DNA from: JAAFIP01 sp043777795
GTDB lineage: Bacteria > Pseudomonadota > Gammaproteobacteria > Burkholderiales > Burkholderiaceae_C
DNA length: 17,145 nt
Assembly (NCBI GenBank): GCA_043777795.1
Contig: JAYWHJ010000332.1
Location: 1 to 17,145, forward strand
Direction of reading: 5' to 3'
Within the stretch, counting starts at the first letter, position 1, and each line of letters opens with the position of its first letter. Of this stretch, positions 1 through 6,721 are shown piece by piece. The notes beneath the pieces were generated by a model, which saw nothing but the letters and a program-made list of their open reading frames with translations, ran no database searches and was not told the DNA's origin. The translations under genes were made by a program, and so were the position numbers.

Positions 1-867
1 GGGCTGATCGCCTCGGCAGGCATCATCGCGCCCATCATTCCCCCATCGATTGGCTTTGTGATTTTTGGCGTGACGGCCAACGTGTCAATCTCCAAGCTGT
101 TCATGGCCGGCATCTTCCCTGGCCTCATGCTAGCGGTGTCGCTGTGGTTTACCTGGTGGTGGTTGGTACGCAAAGAGACCATCACGCCGCCACCGCGCAA
201 AACCTCCAAAGAAGTCATGCAGGCTTTGCGAGACGCCACCTGGGCACTGGTGCTGCCCTTCATCATCATTTTTGGCCTGAAGTTTGGCGTGTTCACCCCG
301 ACCGAGGCGGCTGTAGTGGCTGCGGTATATGCATTGGTGATTTCAATTTTTGTCTACAAAGAGCTCAACTTTAAAAAGCTGGTGCCCTTGTTCATCTCAG
401 CAGCGACTACCTGCTCTGTCGTCATGTTTTTGGTGGCGGCGGCGATGGTCTCGGCGTGGTTGATCACCGTGGCCAACCTGCCCGCGCAGGTAGTGACTCT
501 GCTGCAACCGCTGCTGGACAGCCCGCGTCTGTTGATGCTGGCCATCATGGTGCTGACGATGGTAGTGGGCACCGCGCTGGACATGACGCCCACCATTCTT
601 TTGCTTACCCCCGTGCTCATTCCGGTAGTGAAAGCGGCGGGCATTGACCCGGTTTACTTCGGTGTGCTGTTCATCATCAACAACGCGATTGGTTTGATTA
701 CGCCACCGGTGGGCACGGTGCTTAATGCCGTGGCCGGCGTGGGCAAGATTGGTATGGACGAGGTCACCAAAGGGGTGATCCCGTTCATGATTGCGCAGTT
801 TGCCATCATGTTTCTCATGGTGGCCTTCCCTCAACTAGTGATGGTGCCTGCGCGCTGGTTTTATTGA
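1..867 (+). CDS. dctM: TRAP transporter large permease subunit, DctM family (5' partial)
   Basis: The reading frame is open from base 1, so the gene starts upstream of the window; 288 C-terminal residues are visible of a family that usually has about 425. DctM is the large, many-pass inner-membrane subunit that drives sodium-coupled uptake of organic acids delivered by the periplasmic receptor DctP. Visible hallmarks are the segment IIAPIIPPSIGFVIFG at the left edge, GVFTPTEAAVVAAVYAL near the middle, and IGLITPPVGT near the C-terminus, with long hydrophobic helices between them. The receptor gene follows directly, which fits a TRAP operon; the small DctQ subunit is presumably upstream, outside the window. 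A hairpin followed by a T run comes after the stop codon, so the permease transcript may end before dctP. Family assignment is firm; the substrate is inferred only from the enzymes downstream. Confidence 0.95.
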   Translation, partial: GLIASAGIIAPIIPPSIGFVIFGVTANVSISKLFMAGIFPGLMLAVSLWFTWWWLVRKETITPPPRKTSKEVMQALRDATWALVLPFIIIFGLKFGVFTPTEAAVVAAVYALVISIFVYKELNFKKLVPLFISAATTCSVVMFLVAAAMVSAWLITVANLPAQVVTLLQPLLDSPRLLMLAIMVLTMVVGTALDMTPTILLLTPVLIPVVKAAGIDPVYFGVLFIINNAIGLITPPVGTVLNAVAGVGKIGMDEVTKGVIPFMIAQFAIMFLMVAFPQLVMVPARWFY

Positions 868-926
868 AAATATGTCGTTTATCCGTGGCTCCCTGCTACG
901 GTAAAAACGGTGGGTAAATGGGCAAA

Positions 927-961
927 GCACGTGATTGGGTACGCGACGTGCCGAGTTTTTT
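927..961 (+). terminator. Candidate rho-independent terminator after dctM
   Basis: GCACGT (927-932) is complementary to ACGTGC (946-951), with a 13-base loop, and a run of six T follows at 956-961 after CGAG. It lies between dctM and the predicted dctP promoter. The stem is only 6 bp, so termination may be partial. Confidence 0.45.
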
Positions 962-964
962 ATG

Positions 965-992
965 TTGACGTACTTATTTAAATTTATATTCT
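965..992 (+). promoter_or_regulatory. Candidate sigma-70 promoter for dctP
   Basis: TTGACG (965-970) differs from the -35 consensus at one base; 16 bases later comes TATTCT (987-992), a fair -10 box. The segment is strikingly AT-rich against its surroundings. The predicted transcript start (about 999) would leave a very short leader containing the GGAGA ribosome-binding site at 998-1002. A TATATT at 985-990 is an alternative -10 but with a short 14-base spacer. Confidence 0.45.
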
Positions 993-1006
993 TTTTTGGA
1001 GACCTT

Positions 1007-2014
1007 ATGAAACGCGTATTCCTCAAATCCATCGCCGCTGCCGTGGCTCTTGCTGCCTGCGGTTTGGTATCTGCCCAAGACATCAAAGAGCACAGCTTCA
1101 AGTTTGGCGTAGCCGGCCCAGAGACCCATCCCGCAGCCGCTGGCATGAAAAAATTTGCCGAAAGCGTGGCTGCCAAATCTGGTGGCAAGATGAAGGTCAA
1201 TCTGTTTTTCAATAGCTCACTCGGCGGTGACCAGGCAGTGGTGTCCTCCATCAAAGGCGGTACGGTAGACATGTCGGTGATGAACTCCGGCATCTTGGCC
1301 TCTGAGGCCAAAGAGCTGGCGATTTTTGACTTCCCCTTCCTGTTTGCCAACGAGAAAGAGTCTGACGCGATTGTGGATGGCCCTGTGGGCGTGAAGATGC
1401 ACAAGCTGCTGGAGGCCAAGGGCATCATCGGCCTGTCTTATTGGGAGCTGGGCTACCGCCACATTACCAACAGCAAGCGCCCACTGAGCAAGGTGGAAGA
1501 CATTGAAGGCCTGAAGCTGCGCGTGATCCCTAACCCGATCAACGTGGCTTGGGTCAAAGCCCTGGGTGCCAATCCCACGCCGATGCCCTTTCCCGAGGTG
1601 TATGGCGGCTTGGAGCAAAAAGCCATTGACGGGCAAGAAAACCCGCTGGGCGTGATTGCGGCCAACAAGTTTTGGGAAGTGCAAAAGCACATCGCCCTGA
1701 CCAACCACCAATACAACCCCCAGTCCGTCATCTTCAGCAAAAAAGTGTGGGACACCTTGAGCGCCGCTGAGAAAAAAATTCTCGACGACTCGGCTGACGA
1801 AGCCGCCAAGGGCCAACGCGAAGCCAATCGCGCTGCCGCCACCGCCAACCTGGAGATGCTGAAGAAAAACGGCATGCAAGTCACAATTTTCCCGCCTGCC
1901 GAAGTTGCCAAGCTGCGCGAGAAGATGAAGCCGGTGATTGCCCAGTTCAGCGCCAGCGTGGGTGAAGCGACTGTCAATGAAATGATGGCTGAGCTAGCCA
2001 AGCTGCGCAAGTAA
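1007..2014 (+). CDS. dctP: TRAP transporter substrate-binding protein, DctP family
   Basis: This is the periplasmic receptor of a TRAP transporter; it captures a carboxylate ligand and hands it to the DctQM membrane subunits. The chosen ATG at 1007 gives 335 residues, the normal family length, is preceded by GGAGA at 998-1002, and starts a clean Sec signal peptide (MKRVFLKSIAAAVALAACGLVSAQ). A longer in-frame reading from 935 would put 24 unlikely residues in front of it. The diagnostic DctP stretch is present: LKLRVIPNPINVAWVKALGANPTPMPF-EVYGGLEQKAIDGQENP, whose Arg normally pairs with the ligand carboxylate. It follows dctM by 139 bases holding a possible terminator and promoter, so it is probably transcribed separately and more strongly than the permease. 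A tandem hairpin lies between it and the dehydroquinase gene. The ligand is likely quinate, shikimate or a related acid, judged from the neighbours only. Confidence 0.93.
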   Translation: MKRVFLKSIAAAVALAACGLVSAQDIKEHSFKFGVAGPETHPAAAGMKKFAESVAAKSGGKMKVNLFFNSSLGGDQAVVSSIKGGTVDMSVMNSGILASEAKELAIFDFPFLFANEKESDAIVDGPVGVKMHKLLEAKGIIGLSYWELGYRHITNSKRPLSKVEDIEGLKLRVIPNPINVAWVKALGANPTPMPFPEVYGGLEQKAIDGQENPLGVIAANKFWEVQKHIALTNHQYNPQSVIFSKKVWDTLSAAEKKILDDSADEAAKGQREANRAAATANLEMLKKNGMQVTIFPPAEVAKLREKMKPVIAQFSASVGEATVNEMMAELAKLRK

Positions 2015-2039
2015 TTTCGCATGTAAACTGCCTCCACGC

Positions 2040-2110
2040 GGCTTGGTGCATGTGCGCCAAGCCTCTTGGCTTTGCACCTGCCCCGTTTGACCAGCGGGTG
2101 CAAAGCCAAG
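2040..2110 (+). promoter_or_regulatory. Tandem intercistronic hairpins between dctP and aroQ
   Basis: Hairpin 1 pairs GGCTTGGTGC (2040-2049) with GCGCCAAGCC (2054-2063) around ATGT, with a single G-U. Hairpin 2 pairs CTTGGCTTTGCACC (2065-2078) perfectly with 2097-2110, and can extend three more pairs inward. Hairpin 2 ends six bases before the aroQ ribosome-binding site (AAAGGA, 2116-2121). CCAAG at 2057-2061 could pair with CTTGG in either hairpin, so alternative folds are possible. There is no T run, so an mRNA-stabilising or attenuating role fits better than simple termination. Confidence 0.6.
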
Positions 2111-2127
2111 GACTCAAAGGAAACACC

Positions 2128-2574
2128 ATGAACATCGTCATGCTCCACGGCATCAACCACAACATGTTTGGCAAGCGCGACCCCGCGCAGTACGGCACCA
2201 TCACGCTGGACGAGATCAACGCCAGCTTGGTTACGCTGGGCAAAGAGTTGGGTGCCAGCGTCACCCATTTTCAAACCAACGACGAAGGAGCCATGTGCGA
2301 CCGCATTCACCAGGCCTTCTTCGACAAAGCCGATGCCGTACTGATCAACGCCGGGGCCTGGACCCACTACAGCTACGGCATCCGCGACGCGCTGGCCATC
2401 CTCACCTGCCCGATCGTAGAGCTGCACATGAGCAACATCCACGCCCGCGAAGAGTTTCGCCACAAATCGGTGTTTGCCGAGATCGTCAAAGGCCAAATCT
2501 GCGGCTTTGGTGCCGACAGCTATTTGCTGGCGCTGCGCGCAGCAGTCAATGCGGTGCAGGCAGCTAAGACATAG
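2128..2574 (+). CDS. aroQ: Type II 3-dehydroquinate dehydratase (AroQ/QuiD type)
   Basis: Type II dehydroquinase interconverts 3-dehydroquinate and 3-dehydroshikimate in the cytoplasm, either in aromatic biosynthesis or in quinate breakdown. The ATG at 2128 gives 148 residues, the usual size, and follows AAAGGA at 2116-2121; an in-frame start at 2050 would run through the hairpins. Key positions are present: N10, N12, R17 and Y22 in the N-terminal HGINHNMFGKRDPAQYG loop, N74 in INAGAWTH, E98/H100 in ELHMSN, and R107/R111 in HAREEFRH. The loop differs from the common NGPNLNLLG form and the INPGAYTH motif reads INAGAWTHYS, so this is a divergent member, consistent with a dedicated catabolic paralogue. 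The next gene starts three bases after the stop, so the two are translated as a pair. Family is secure; the catabolic role is inference from the TRAP and dehydrogenase neighbours. Confidence 0.9.
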   Translation: MNIVMLHGINHNMFGKRDPAQYGTITLDEINASLVTLGKELGASVTHFQTNDEGAMCDRIHQAFFDKADAVLINAGAWTHYSYGIRDALAILTCPIVELHMSNIHAREEFRHKSVFAEIVKGQICGFGADSYLLALRAAVNAVQAAKT

Positions 2575-2577
2575 TCC

Positions 2578-3414
2578 ATGCACATCAACGGTAATACCGA
2601 GCTCATCGCCCACATCGGCTACCCCACCCACAGCTTCAGAGCTCCGATGGTCTACAACCCCTACTTCGTGCAAGCAGGGGTGAACGCCGTGGTAGTGCCC
2701 ATGGGCTGCAAGAGCGAAGACTTCCCTGCCTTTCTGCGTAGCGTATTTCATCTGTCCAACATTCGTGGCGCACTCATTACCATGCCGCACAAGGTCACTG
2801 CTGTGGCCCTGCTAGACTACGTCTCGCCCACCGTACTGGTCGCGGGCGCGTGCAACGCTGTCAAACGTACTACGGAGGGCAAACTGGTAGGCGACATGTT
2901 TGACGGTGCAGGTTTTGTACGCGGCGTGCAGCGCAAGGGCTTGCAACTGGCAGGCGCTCGCGCACTGGTAGTGGGCAGCGGTGGCGTTGGCTGTGCCATT
3001 GCGGCGTCGCTCGCGGCTGAGGGATTGAGCGCAATCAGCCTGTTTGATGTGAATGCTGCATCTGCCGAACAACTGGGCGCGCGGCTAAGGCAGCATTACC
3101 CCGCGATCGACGTGCGCACCGGCTCCAACGACCCTGCAGGCTACGACCTGGTGGTGAACGCGACACCCATGGGCATGAATCATGGTGACCCGCTGCCGAT
3201 GGACGTTTCGCGCCTGCAGGCCTGCACCTTTGTGGGCGAGGTGGTGATGAAGACCGAGACCACCGCCTTCCTGGCCGCCGCCCAAGCGCGGGGCTGTCGC
3301 ACCCAGGTGGGTACGGACATGCTGTTTGAGCAAATCCCAGCGTACCTGGAGTTTTTTGGTTTCCCCACCACCACGGCAGACAACCTGCGCAGCATCTCGC
3401 AGCTAGGTTACTAA
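2578..3414 (+). CDS. Shikimate/quinate dehydrogenase-like protein (AroE family)
   Basis: The AroE family performs NAD(P)-dependent oxidation or reduction at C3 of shikimate or quinate. The 278-residue length is normal. Visible features are the catalytic Lys in GALITMPHK (K72), N93 in AGACNAVK, the Asp in GDMFDGAGF (D109), the Rossmann loop VVGSGGVG (131-138), NATPMGM (194-200), and a C-terminal GTDMLFEQ. The second Rossmann strand ends in an acidic residue (LFDVN, D157) instead of the NRT-type sequence that binds the NADP phosphate, which suggests NAD preference as in quinate/shikimate dehydrogenases of catabolism. The SLSP substrate motif is replaced by HSFRAP, and the usual D-x-Y-x-P-x-x-T is replaced by GEVVMKTETT, so the substrate may not be plain shikimate. 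It starts three bases after aroQ and probably shares its transcript. I left the symbol blank because biosynthetic aroE and catabolic quiA/ydiB types cannot be separated safely. Confidence 0.85.
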   Translation: MHINGNTELIAHIGYPTHSFRAPMVYNPYFVQAGVNAVVVPMGCKSEDFPAFLRSVFHLSNIRGALITMPHKVTAVALLDYVSPTVLVAGACNAVKRTTEGKLVGDMFDGAGFVRGVQRKGLQLAGARALVVGSGGVGCAIAASLAAEGLSAISLFDVNAASAEQLGARLRQHYPAIDVRTGSNDPAGYDLVVNATPMGMNHGDPLPMDVSRLQACTFVGEVVMKTETTAFLAAAQARGCRTQVGTDMLFEQIPAYLEFFGFPTTTADNLRSISQLGY

Positions 3415-3562
3415 TTGCTGCAATCTAAGCAGCGCTTGCATCTTGTGCGCGCCTGCTACCAGGCCGTACTCACACCTGGATTGTTGCTGGAACTGGTAGT
3501 TACCGCTGCACCTGCGTCAACCAGGTCGCTACATATTCAGTAGCTTGTCCCGCAATATTTTA

Positions 3563-3591
3563 TTGGCTTAGAGGCCTAAAAGGCTTATAAA
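3563..3591 (+). promoter_or_regulatory. Candidate sigma-70 promoter placing +1 at the EamA start codon
   Basis: TTGGCT (3563-3568), a 17-base spacer and TATAAA (3586-3591) form a good sigma-70 pair. Transcription would start 6-8 bases later, at 3597-3599, and the ATG is at 3599, so the message may be leaderless. The spacer contains the small inverted repeat GCCTAAAAGGC. Confidence 0.5.
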
Positions 3592-3598
3592 ATGGGGC

Positions 3599-4477
3599 AT
3601 GCAAGCCCTTTGGATGATTGTTGCCTCGTTTTTATTCGCCGTGATGGGCGTGTGCGTGAAATTTGCCTCAGAGCATTATTCAGCGACCGAGCTGGTGTTC
3701 TACCGTGGGCTGGTGAGCATGGTATTTGTCGGCGTGTGGGTGGCTGCCGCCAAAGTGGGCTTTGCCACCCGTGTGCCGGGCATGCATGCCTGGCGCAGCG
3801 TGATTGGGGTGCTCTCACTGGGCTGCTGGTTTTACGCCATCGGCCATTTACCGCTGGCCACCGCAATGACGCTGAACTACATGAGCAGTGTGTGGGTGGC
3901 GGCATTTTTGGTGGGTGGTGCGCTGCTGTTTGGCAAAGGCGACAAACCCGGCTGGTTGCTGGCTACGGTGCTGGCGGGCTTCGCGGGCGTGGTGATGGTG
4001 CTGCGCCCCGCATTCGATCAGAACCAAGCCTGGGCTGGGCTGATAGGCCTGCTCTCGGGCATGATGGCGGCGCTGGCCTATCTGCAGGTGACCGCCCTGG
4101 CGCGCACCGGCGAGCCTGAGATACGCGTGGTGTTTTATTTTGCCGTCGCGTCCGCGCTGTTTGGCGGCTTAGGCGTCCTGGCACAAGGACACTCCGCTTG
4201 GAACTGGCACTACGCAGCCTGGCTGCTGCCCATTGGCATTTTGGCATCCCTGGGCCAGTGGTGCATGACCAAAGCCTACGCCAGCGGCGCGACGCTGGTG
4301 GTCGCCAACTTGCAATACAGCGGCATCGTCTTTGGCGCGCTGGCCAGCGTGCTTATTTTTAACGACCACTTGCCTTTGCTCGCCTGGTTGGGCATGCTGG
4401 TCATATTAGCCAGCGGCGTAGCGGCGACTATTTTGCGTAACCGGGCGGTGCCAAACGCGCCGCATGAGGAGCATTAG
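3599..4477 (+). CDS. EamA/DMT-superfamily inner-membrane permease
   Basis: The 292-residue protein is almost entirely hydrophobic and fits the ten-helix drug/metabolite transporter superfamily with two EamA repeats. Helix 1 starts within a few residues of the first Met (ALWMIVASFLFAVMGVCVKFASE), the sequence ELVFYRGLVSMVF is typical of helix 2 in this family, and the second repeat ends in YSGIVFGALASVLIFNDHLPLLAWLGMLVILASG. Members export amino acids, metabolites or purine-like compounds, but the substrate cannot be read from sequence. No Shine-Dalgarno sequence precedes the ATG; instead a -10-like TATAAA lies seven bases before it, suggesting a leaderless transcript. The 184-base gap from the dehydrogenase gene holds only short inverted repeats besides this promoter. 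The stop codon overlaps the stop codon of the convergent glycosyltransferase gene (4474-4477). Confidence 0.9.
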   Translation: MQALWMIVASFLFAVMGVCVKFASEHYSATELVFYRGLVSMVFVGVWVAAAKVGFATRVPGMHAWRSVIGVLSLGCWFYAIGHLPLATAMTLNYMSSVWVAAFLVGGALLFGKGDKPGWLLATVLAGFAGVVMVLRPAFDQNQAWAGLIGLLSGMMAALAYLQVTALARTGEPEIRVVFYFAVASALFGGLGVLAQGHSAWNWHYAAWLLPIGILASLGQWCMTKAYASGATLVVANLQYSGIVFGALASVLIFNDHLPLLAWLGMLVILASGVAATILRNRAVPNAPHEEH

Positions 4478-5676
4478 CATCGTGTGATGGGTGACATCCA
4501 AGGCGCGACAGATTTTTTTGCGGCGTTTTGTGTAGAGAAATCTTGCTGGCGCTGCGCAAATTTTTGCACCTCTGATTTAATCACACCGCTCTCTAAAACG
4601 TCTTCCAGTTTTTGCGCCAACAAGTCTTGATCAGCGGCCCTGAAAGTGGCCAGACCGAAGTGCTGCTGCACCATGCGCCGTGCAAGCAAGGCCTGCTCTG
4701 CATGCTGCGAAAGCAGCAGTAGCGGCACTCCCGCGCACAGACTCTGCGCCACCAAACCTACACCACCGTGCGTGACTGTCAGGTCCGCCCAAGGCAACAG
4801 CGCCTTGACGCTGACGGGTTGTGCAAACACCTGCAGGTGCGCGCCAGCGTAATCAGCCGCGATGTTCGGCGGCAAATGCGGCGCCACCACAACGGCATCG
4901 TGATGGTGCTTTTTCAGTATCTCCAACAAGGGGGCAACGTGGTGCGCCGGGCCATTGAGATAGCAAAACACTTTTTTGCGCCCGCCGCCAGACCACTCCA
5001 CACAGGGCAAGCTGGCCGAGTCGTCCCACAGCACTCCGCTGTACACCGCACCGGGCGTTCGGTCTGCAAAGTGGTCCATTTCCGCAAAGGTACATAGGCG
5101 AACCAAAGGCGGTGGGTACAAGGCGTGCAGATCTGCTGCTGCGTGGGGCCCCAGTAGCGTGCGTAGTGTGCCAAACACTGGCTTTAGGCGCTCATCCGCC
5201 GCCTGCGCCTGCTGCACCGACAGAGGCTCCCACGGACGAAAGCATGCCGCCTTGTCGACATACGGTGGCGCACAAAATCCTACGCTGGAGATCAGGTAAG
5301 GCACTTGCAAATAATGCGCCGCATACGTTGCTGCTGGCGCAAAGTCCAGCAAGATCGCATCCGGCTTTAAGCTGTCAATGACCGCGGCCCATGCGTGCAC
5401 CAAGGCTTGTACCTGGCCAGCTTTTTCGAACCCCTCGCACAGAAACCAATCGGCATGCCCCACCGGCGTGGCGCTGTCCCACCCATGCGATGCCGTTCGT
5501 GGTGCAGGCACGCAGGCCCAACCGCGTGCAGCCAGCCATGGCGCGGCATCGGCATAGTTGCGCACCGCAAAAGTGATTTTGATATTTTTTTCTGCAAGCG
5601 CCTGCGCCGTCAGATGCAAGCGCGCCAAGTGGCCCAGATTGCCGCCCAGTTCCCACACGATCAGGATGTGATGCAT
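4474..5676 (-). CDS. GT1-family glycosyltransferase (MGT/UGT-like)
   Basis: The 400-residue product has the two-lobed GT-B layout. The N-terminal lobe starts MHHILIVWELGGNLGHLARL, a glycine-rich loop near the acceptor site. The C-terminal donor-binding lobe carries PWADLTVTHGGVGLVAQSLCAGVPLLLLSQHAEQ (about 295-328), with the H303-G304-G305 motif and a trailing Glu-Gln typical of nucleotide-sugar binding in UDP-glycosyltransferases. There is no signal peptide or membrane helix, so it should act in the cytoplasm on a small acceptor, lipid or natural product. I placed the start at the ATG at 5676 because the family begins with this beta strand; an in-frame extension to 5814 adds 46 residues unlike the family and runs through the intergenic space. 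No good Shine-Dalgarno is visible. It is not embedded in a recognisable biosynthetic cluster; the only neighbours are a convergent permease and a divergent unknown gene. The acceptor and sugar are unknown. Confidence 0.85.
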   Translation of the reverse strand: MHHILIVWELGGNLGHLARLHLTAQALAEKNIKITFAVRNYADAAPWLAARGWACVPAPRTASHGWDSATPVGHADWFLCEGFEKAGQVQALVHAWAAVIDSLKPDAILLDFAPAATYAAHYLQVPYLISSVGFCAPPYVDKAACFRPWEPLSVQQAQAADERLKPVFGTLRTLLGPHAAADLHALYPPPLVRLCTFAEMDHFADRTPGAVYSGVLWDDSASLPCVEWSGGGRKKVFCYLNGPAHHVAPLLEILKKHHHDAVVVAPHLPPNIAADYAGAHLQVFAQPVSVKALLPWADLTVTHGGVGLVAQSLCAGVPLLLLSQHAEQALLARRMVQQHFGLATFRAADQDLLAQKLEDVLESGVIKSEVQKFAQRQQDFSTQNAAKKSVAPWMSPITRC

Positions 5677-5812
5677 AAGTAAGAATTTACTTGAATCCAA
5701 TGAAATAAACAACGAGTACGCCCAACAACGACAGCCCACGCATATTGGTGCCATAGCGAAGTTAGCATAAACTGTATCAGCGCAGTAGCCACTGGGGCAC
5801 ACTGCATGCAGC

Positions 5813-5818
5813 AAGGGG
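5813..5818 (+). promoter_or_regulatory. Ribosome-binding site that supports a GTG start at 5825
   Basis: AAGGGG at 5813-5818 lies six bases before GTG at 5825. The nearest ATG (5806) is in another frame, so this site decides the start of the following gene. Confidence 0.6.
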
Positions 5819-5824
5819 CATTTT

Positions 5825-6685
5825 GTGCAGCGCGTGCAATTTACTTTTTCTGGCGACGTCCGGCTGACTTATGTAGTCAATAGCTCCAAGACAGCCCGCC
5901 TGTGGTGCGAGATGCTTTCCCAAATGCAACCTGGCTATTTGTTGCGAAGCGCCGTAAACCACCGTCATGGTTTTGCCAGCGTAGATGACATAGCCCGCGT
6001 TGTGGACAGGTTCAAAAAATGCTTGGCAGTGTTGGGGTTTGAACTGCCTGAGCCGATTCATAAGGGCAATTGGCATACCTTGTTGAACGCGCTGCATGTC
6101 AATTTTCCAGAGTTTTTCAAAGTTGATTTTGATCGCTCAAAATTTCAAGCCGCCCATGAGATGAACCTGCTGATTCATTGGCTTGAGTATGAACTGGCCA
6201 ATCTATTTGAGGAGAAGGAAAAGTACCTGTTTAACCTGGACTTCAATCACCACCCACCGGCCTACAACCTCAAAACTGACATCCCTGAAGATGAGTTCGG
6301 GTATTTTTCCCCGGATCTGCGGTTTGGCAATCTCCATTTGCATTACATCTTTATTGGGCGGCATTTTTTGGAAATGTACGATGCCCTCGACTTCATCAGC
6401 CCAGCGCACCATTTTGTGGCTCAGCATGCATTCAATGCGACCTGCGGGCTGGTTTTTTCAGAGCCCCAAGATCTAGTCAAAATCGATGCCGATATGCGAA
6501 GCTATTACCACCAGCGGCAAGGCGTGCAATTTTTTAAACACCTCTATGACGACCCGAAACTGGCCAACGGTTTTTTTAAACTCGGCCAACTCGAAGGACT
6601 GGAGGCCTATGCCACCAAGCCACAGCGCCAAGCACTGCGCGATGTACTGCAACGCGCTGCCATTACAGAGTGGCAATTTTTATAG
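5825..6685 (+). CDS. Uncharacterised 286-residue histidine-rich protein
   Basis: I do not recognise this family. The start is GTG, chosen because AAGGGG lies six bases upstream. The protein is soluble-looking, with no signal peptide or membrane helix. It opens with a beta-rich segment (VQFTFSGDVRLTYVVNSSKTARLWCEML), followed by mixed helices with many aromatic residues. Histidines cluster in the second half: H142-H143, H171, H173, H180, H195-H196 and H201, together with acidic residues such as E183 and D186 in HFLEMYDALD; this could form a metal site, but that is a guess. NHHPPAYNLKTDIPEDEFGYFSPDLRFGNLHLHYIF looks like a conserved structural core. The gene is divergent from the glycosyltransferase, with 148 bases between the starts, and ends 36 bases before the convergent collagen-like gene. 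Its codons are more AT-rich than the flanking metabolic genes. It reads as a real gene because the frame is uninterrupted, has an SD, and gives normal amino-acid composition. Confidence 0.75.
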   Translation: MQRVQFTFSGDVRLTYVVNSSKTARLWCEMLSQMQPGYLLRSAVNHRHGFASVDDIARVVDRFKKCLAVLGFELPEPIHKGNWHTLLNALHVNFPEFFKVDFDRSKFQAAHEMNLLIHWLEYELANLFEEKEKYLFNLDFNHHPPAYNLKTDIPEDEFGYFSPDLRFGNLHLHYIFIGRHFLEMYDALDFISPAHHFVAQHAFNATCGLVFSEPQDLVKIDADMRSYYHQRQGVQFFKHLYDDPKLANGFFKLGQLEGLEAYATKPQRQALRDVLQRAAITEWQFL

Positions 6686-6721
6686 ACCGGCAAGCGAGCG
6701 TGCGAGCTGATGCAAAAAAGA

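Noticed and set aside
1453..2790. Long minus-strand open frame opposite dctP and aroQ
   Set aside because: It is a shadow of GC-rich coding on the plus strand: it crosses two well-supported genes and the intergenic hairpins, and its translation has no recognisable domain.
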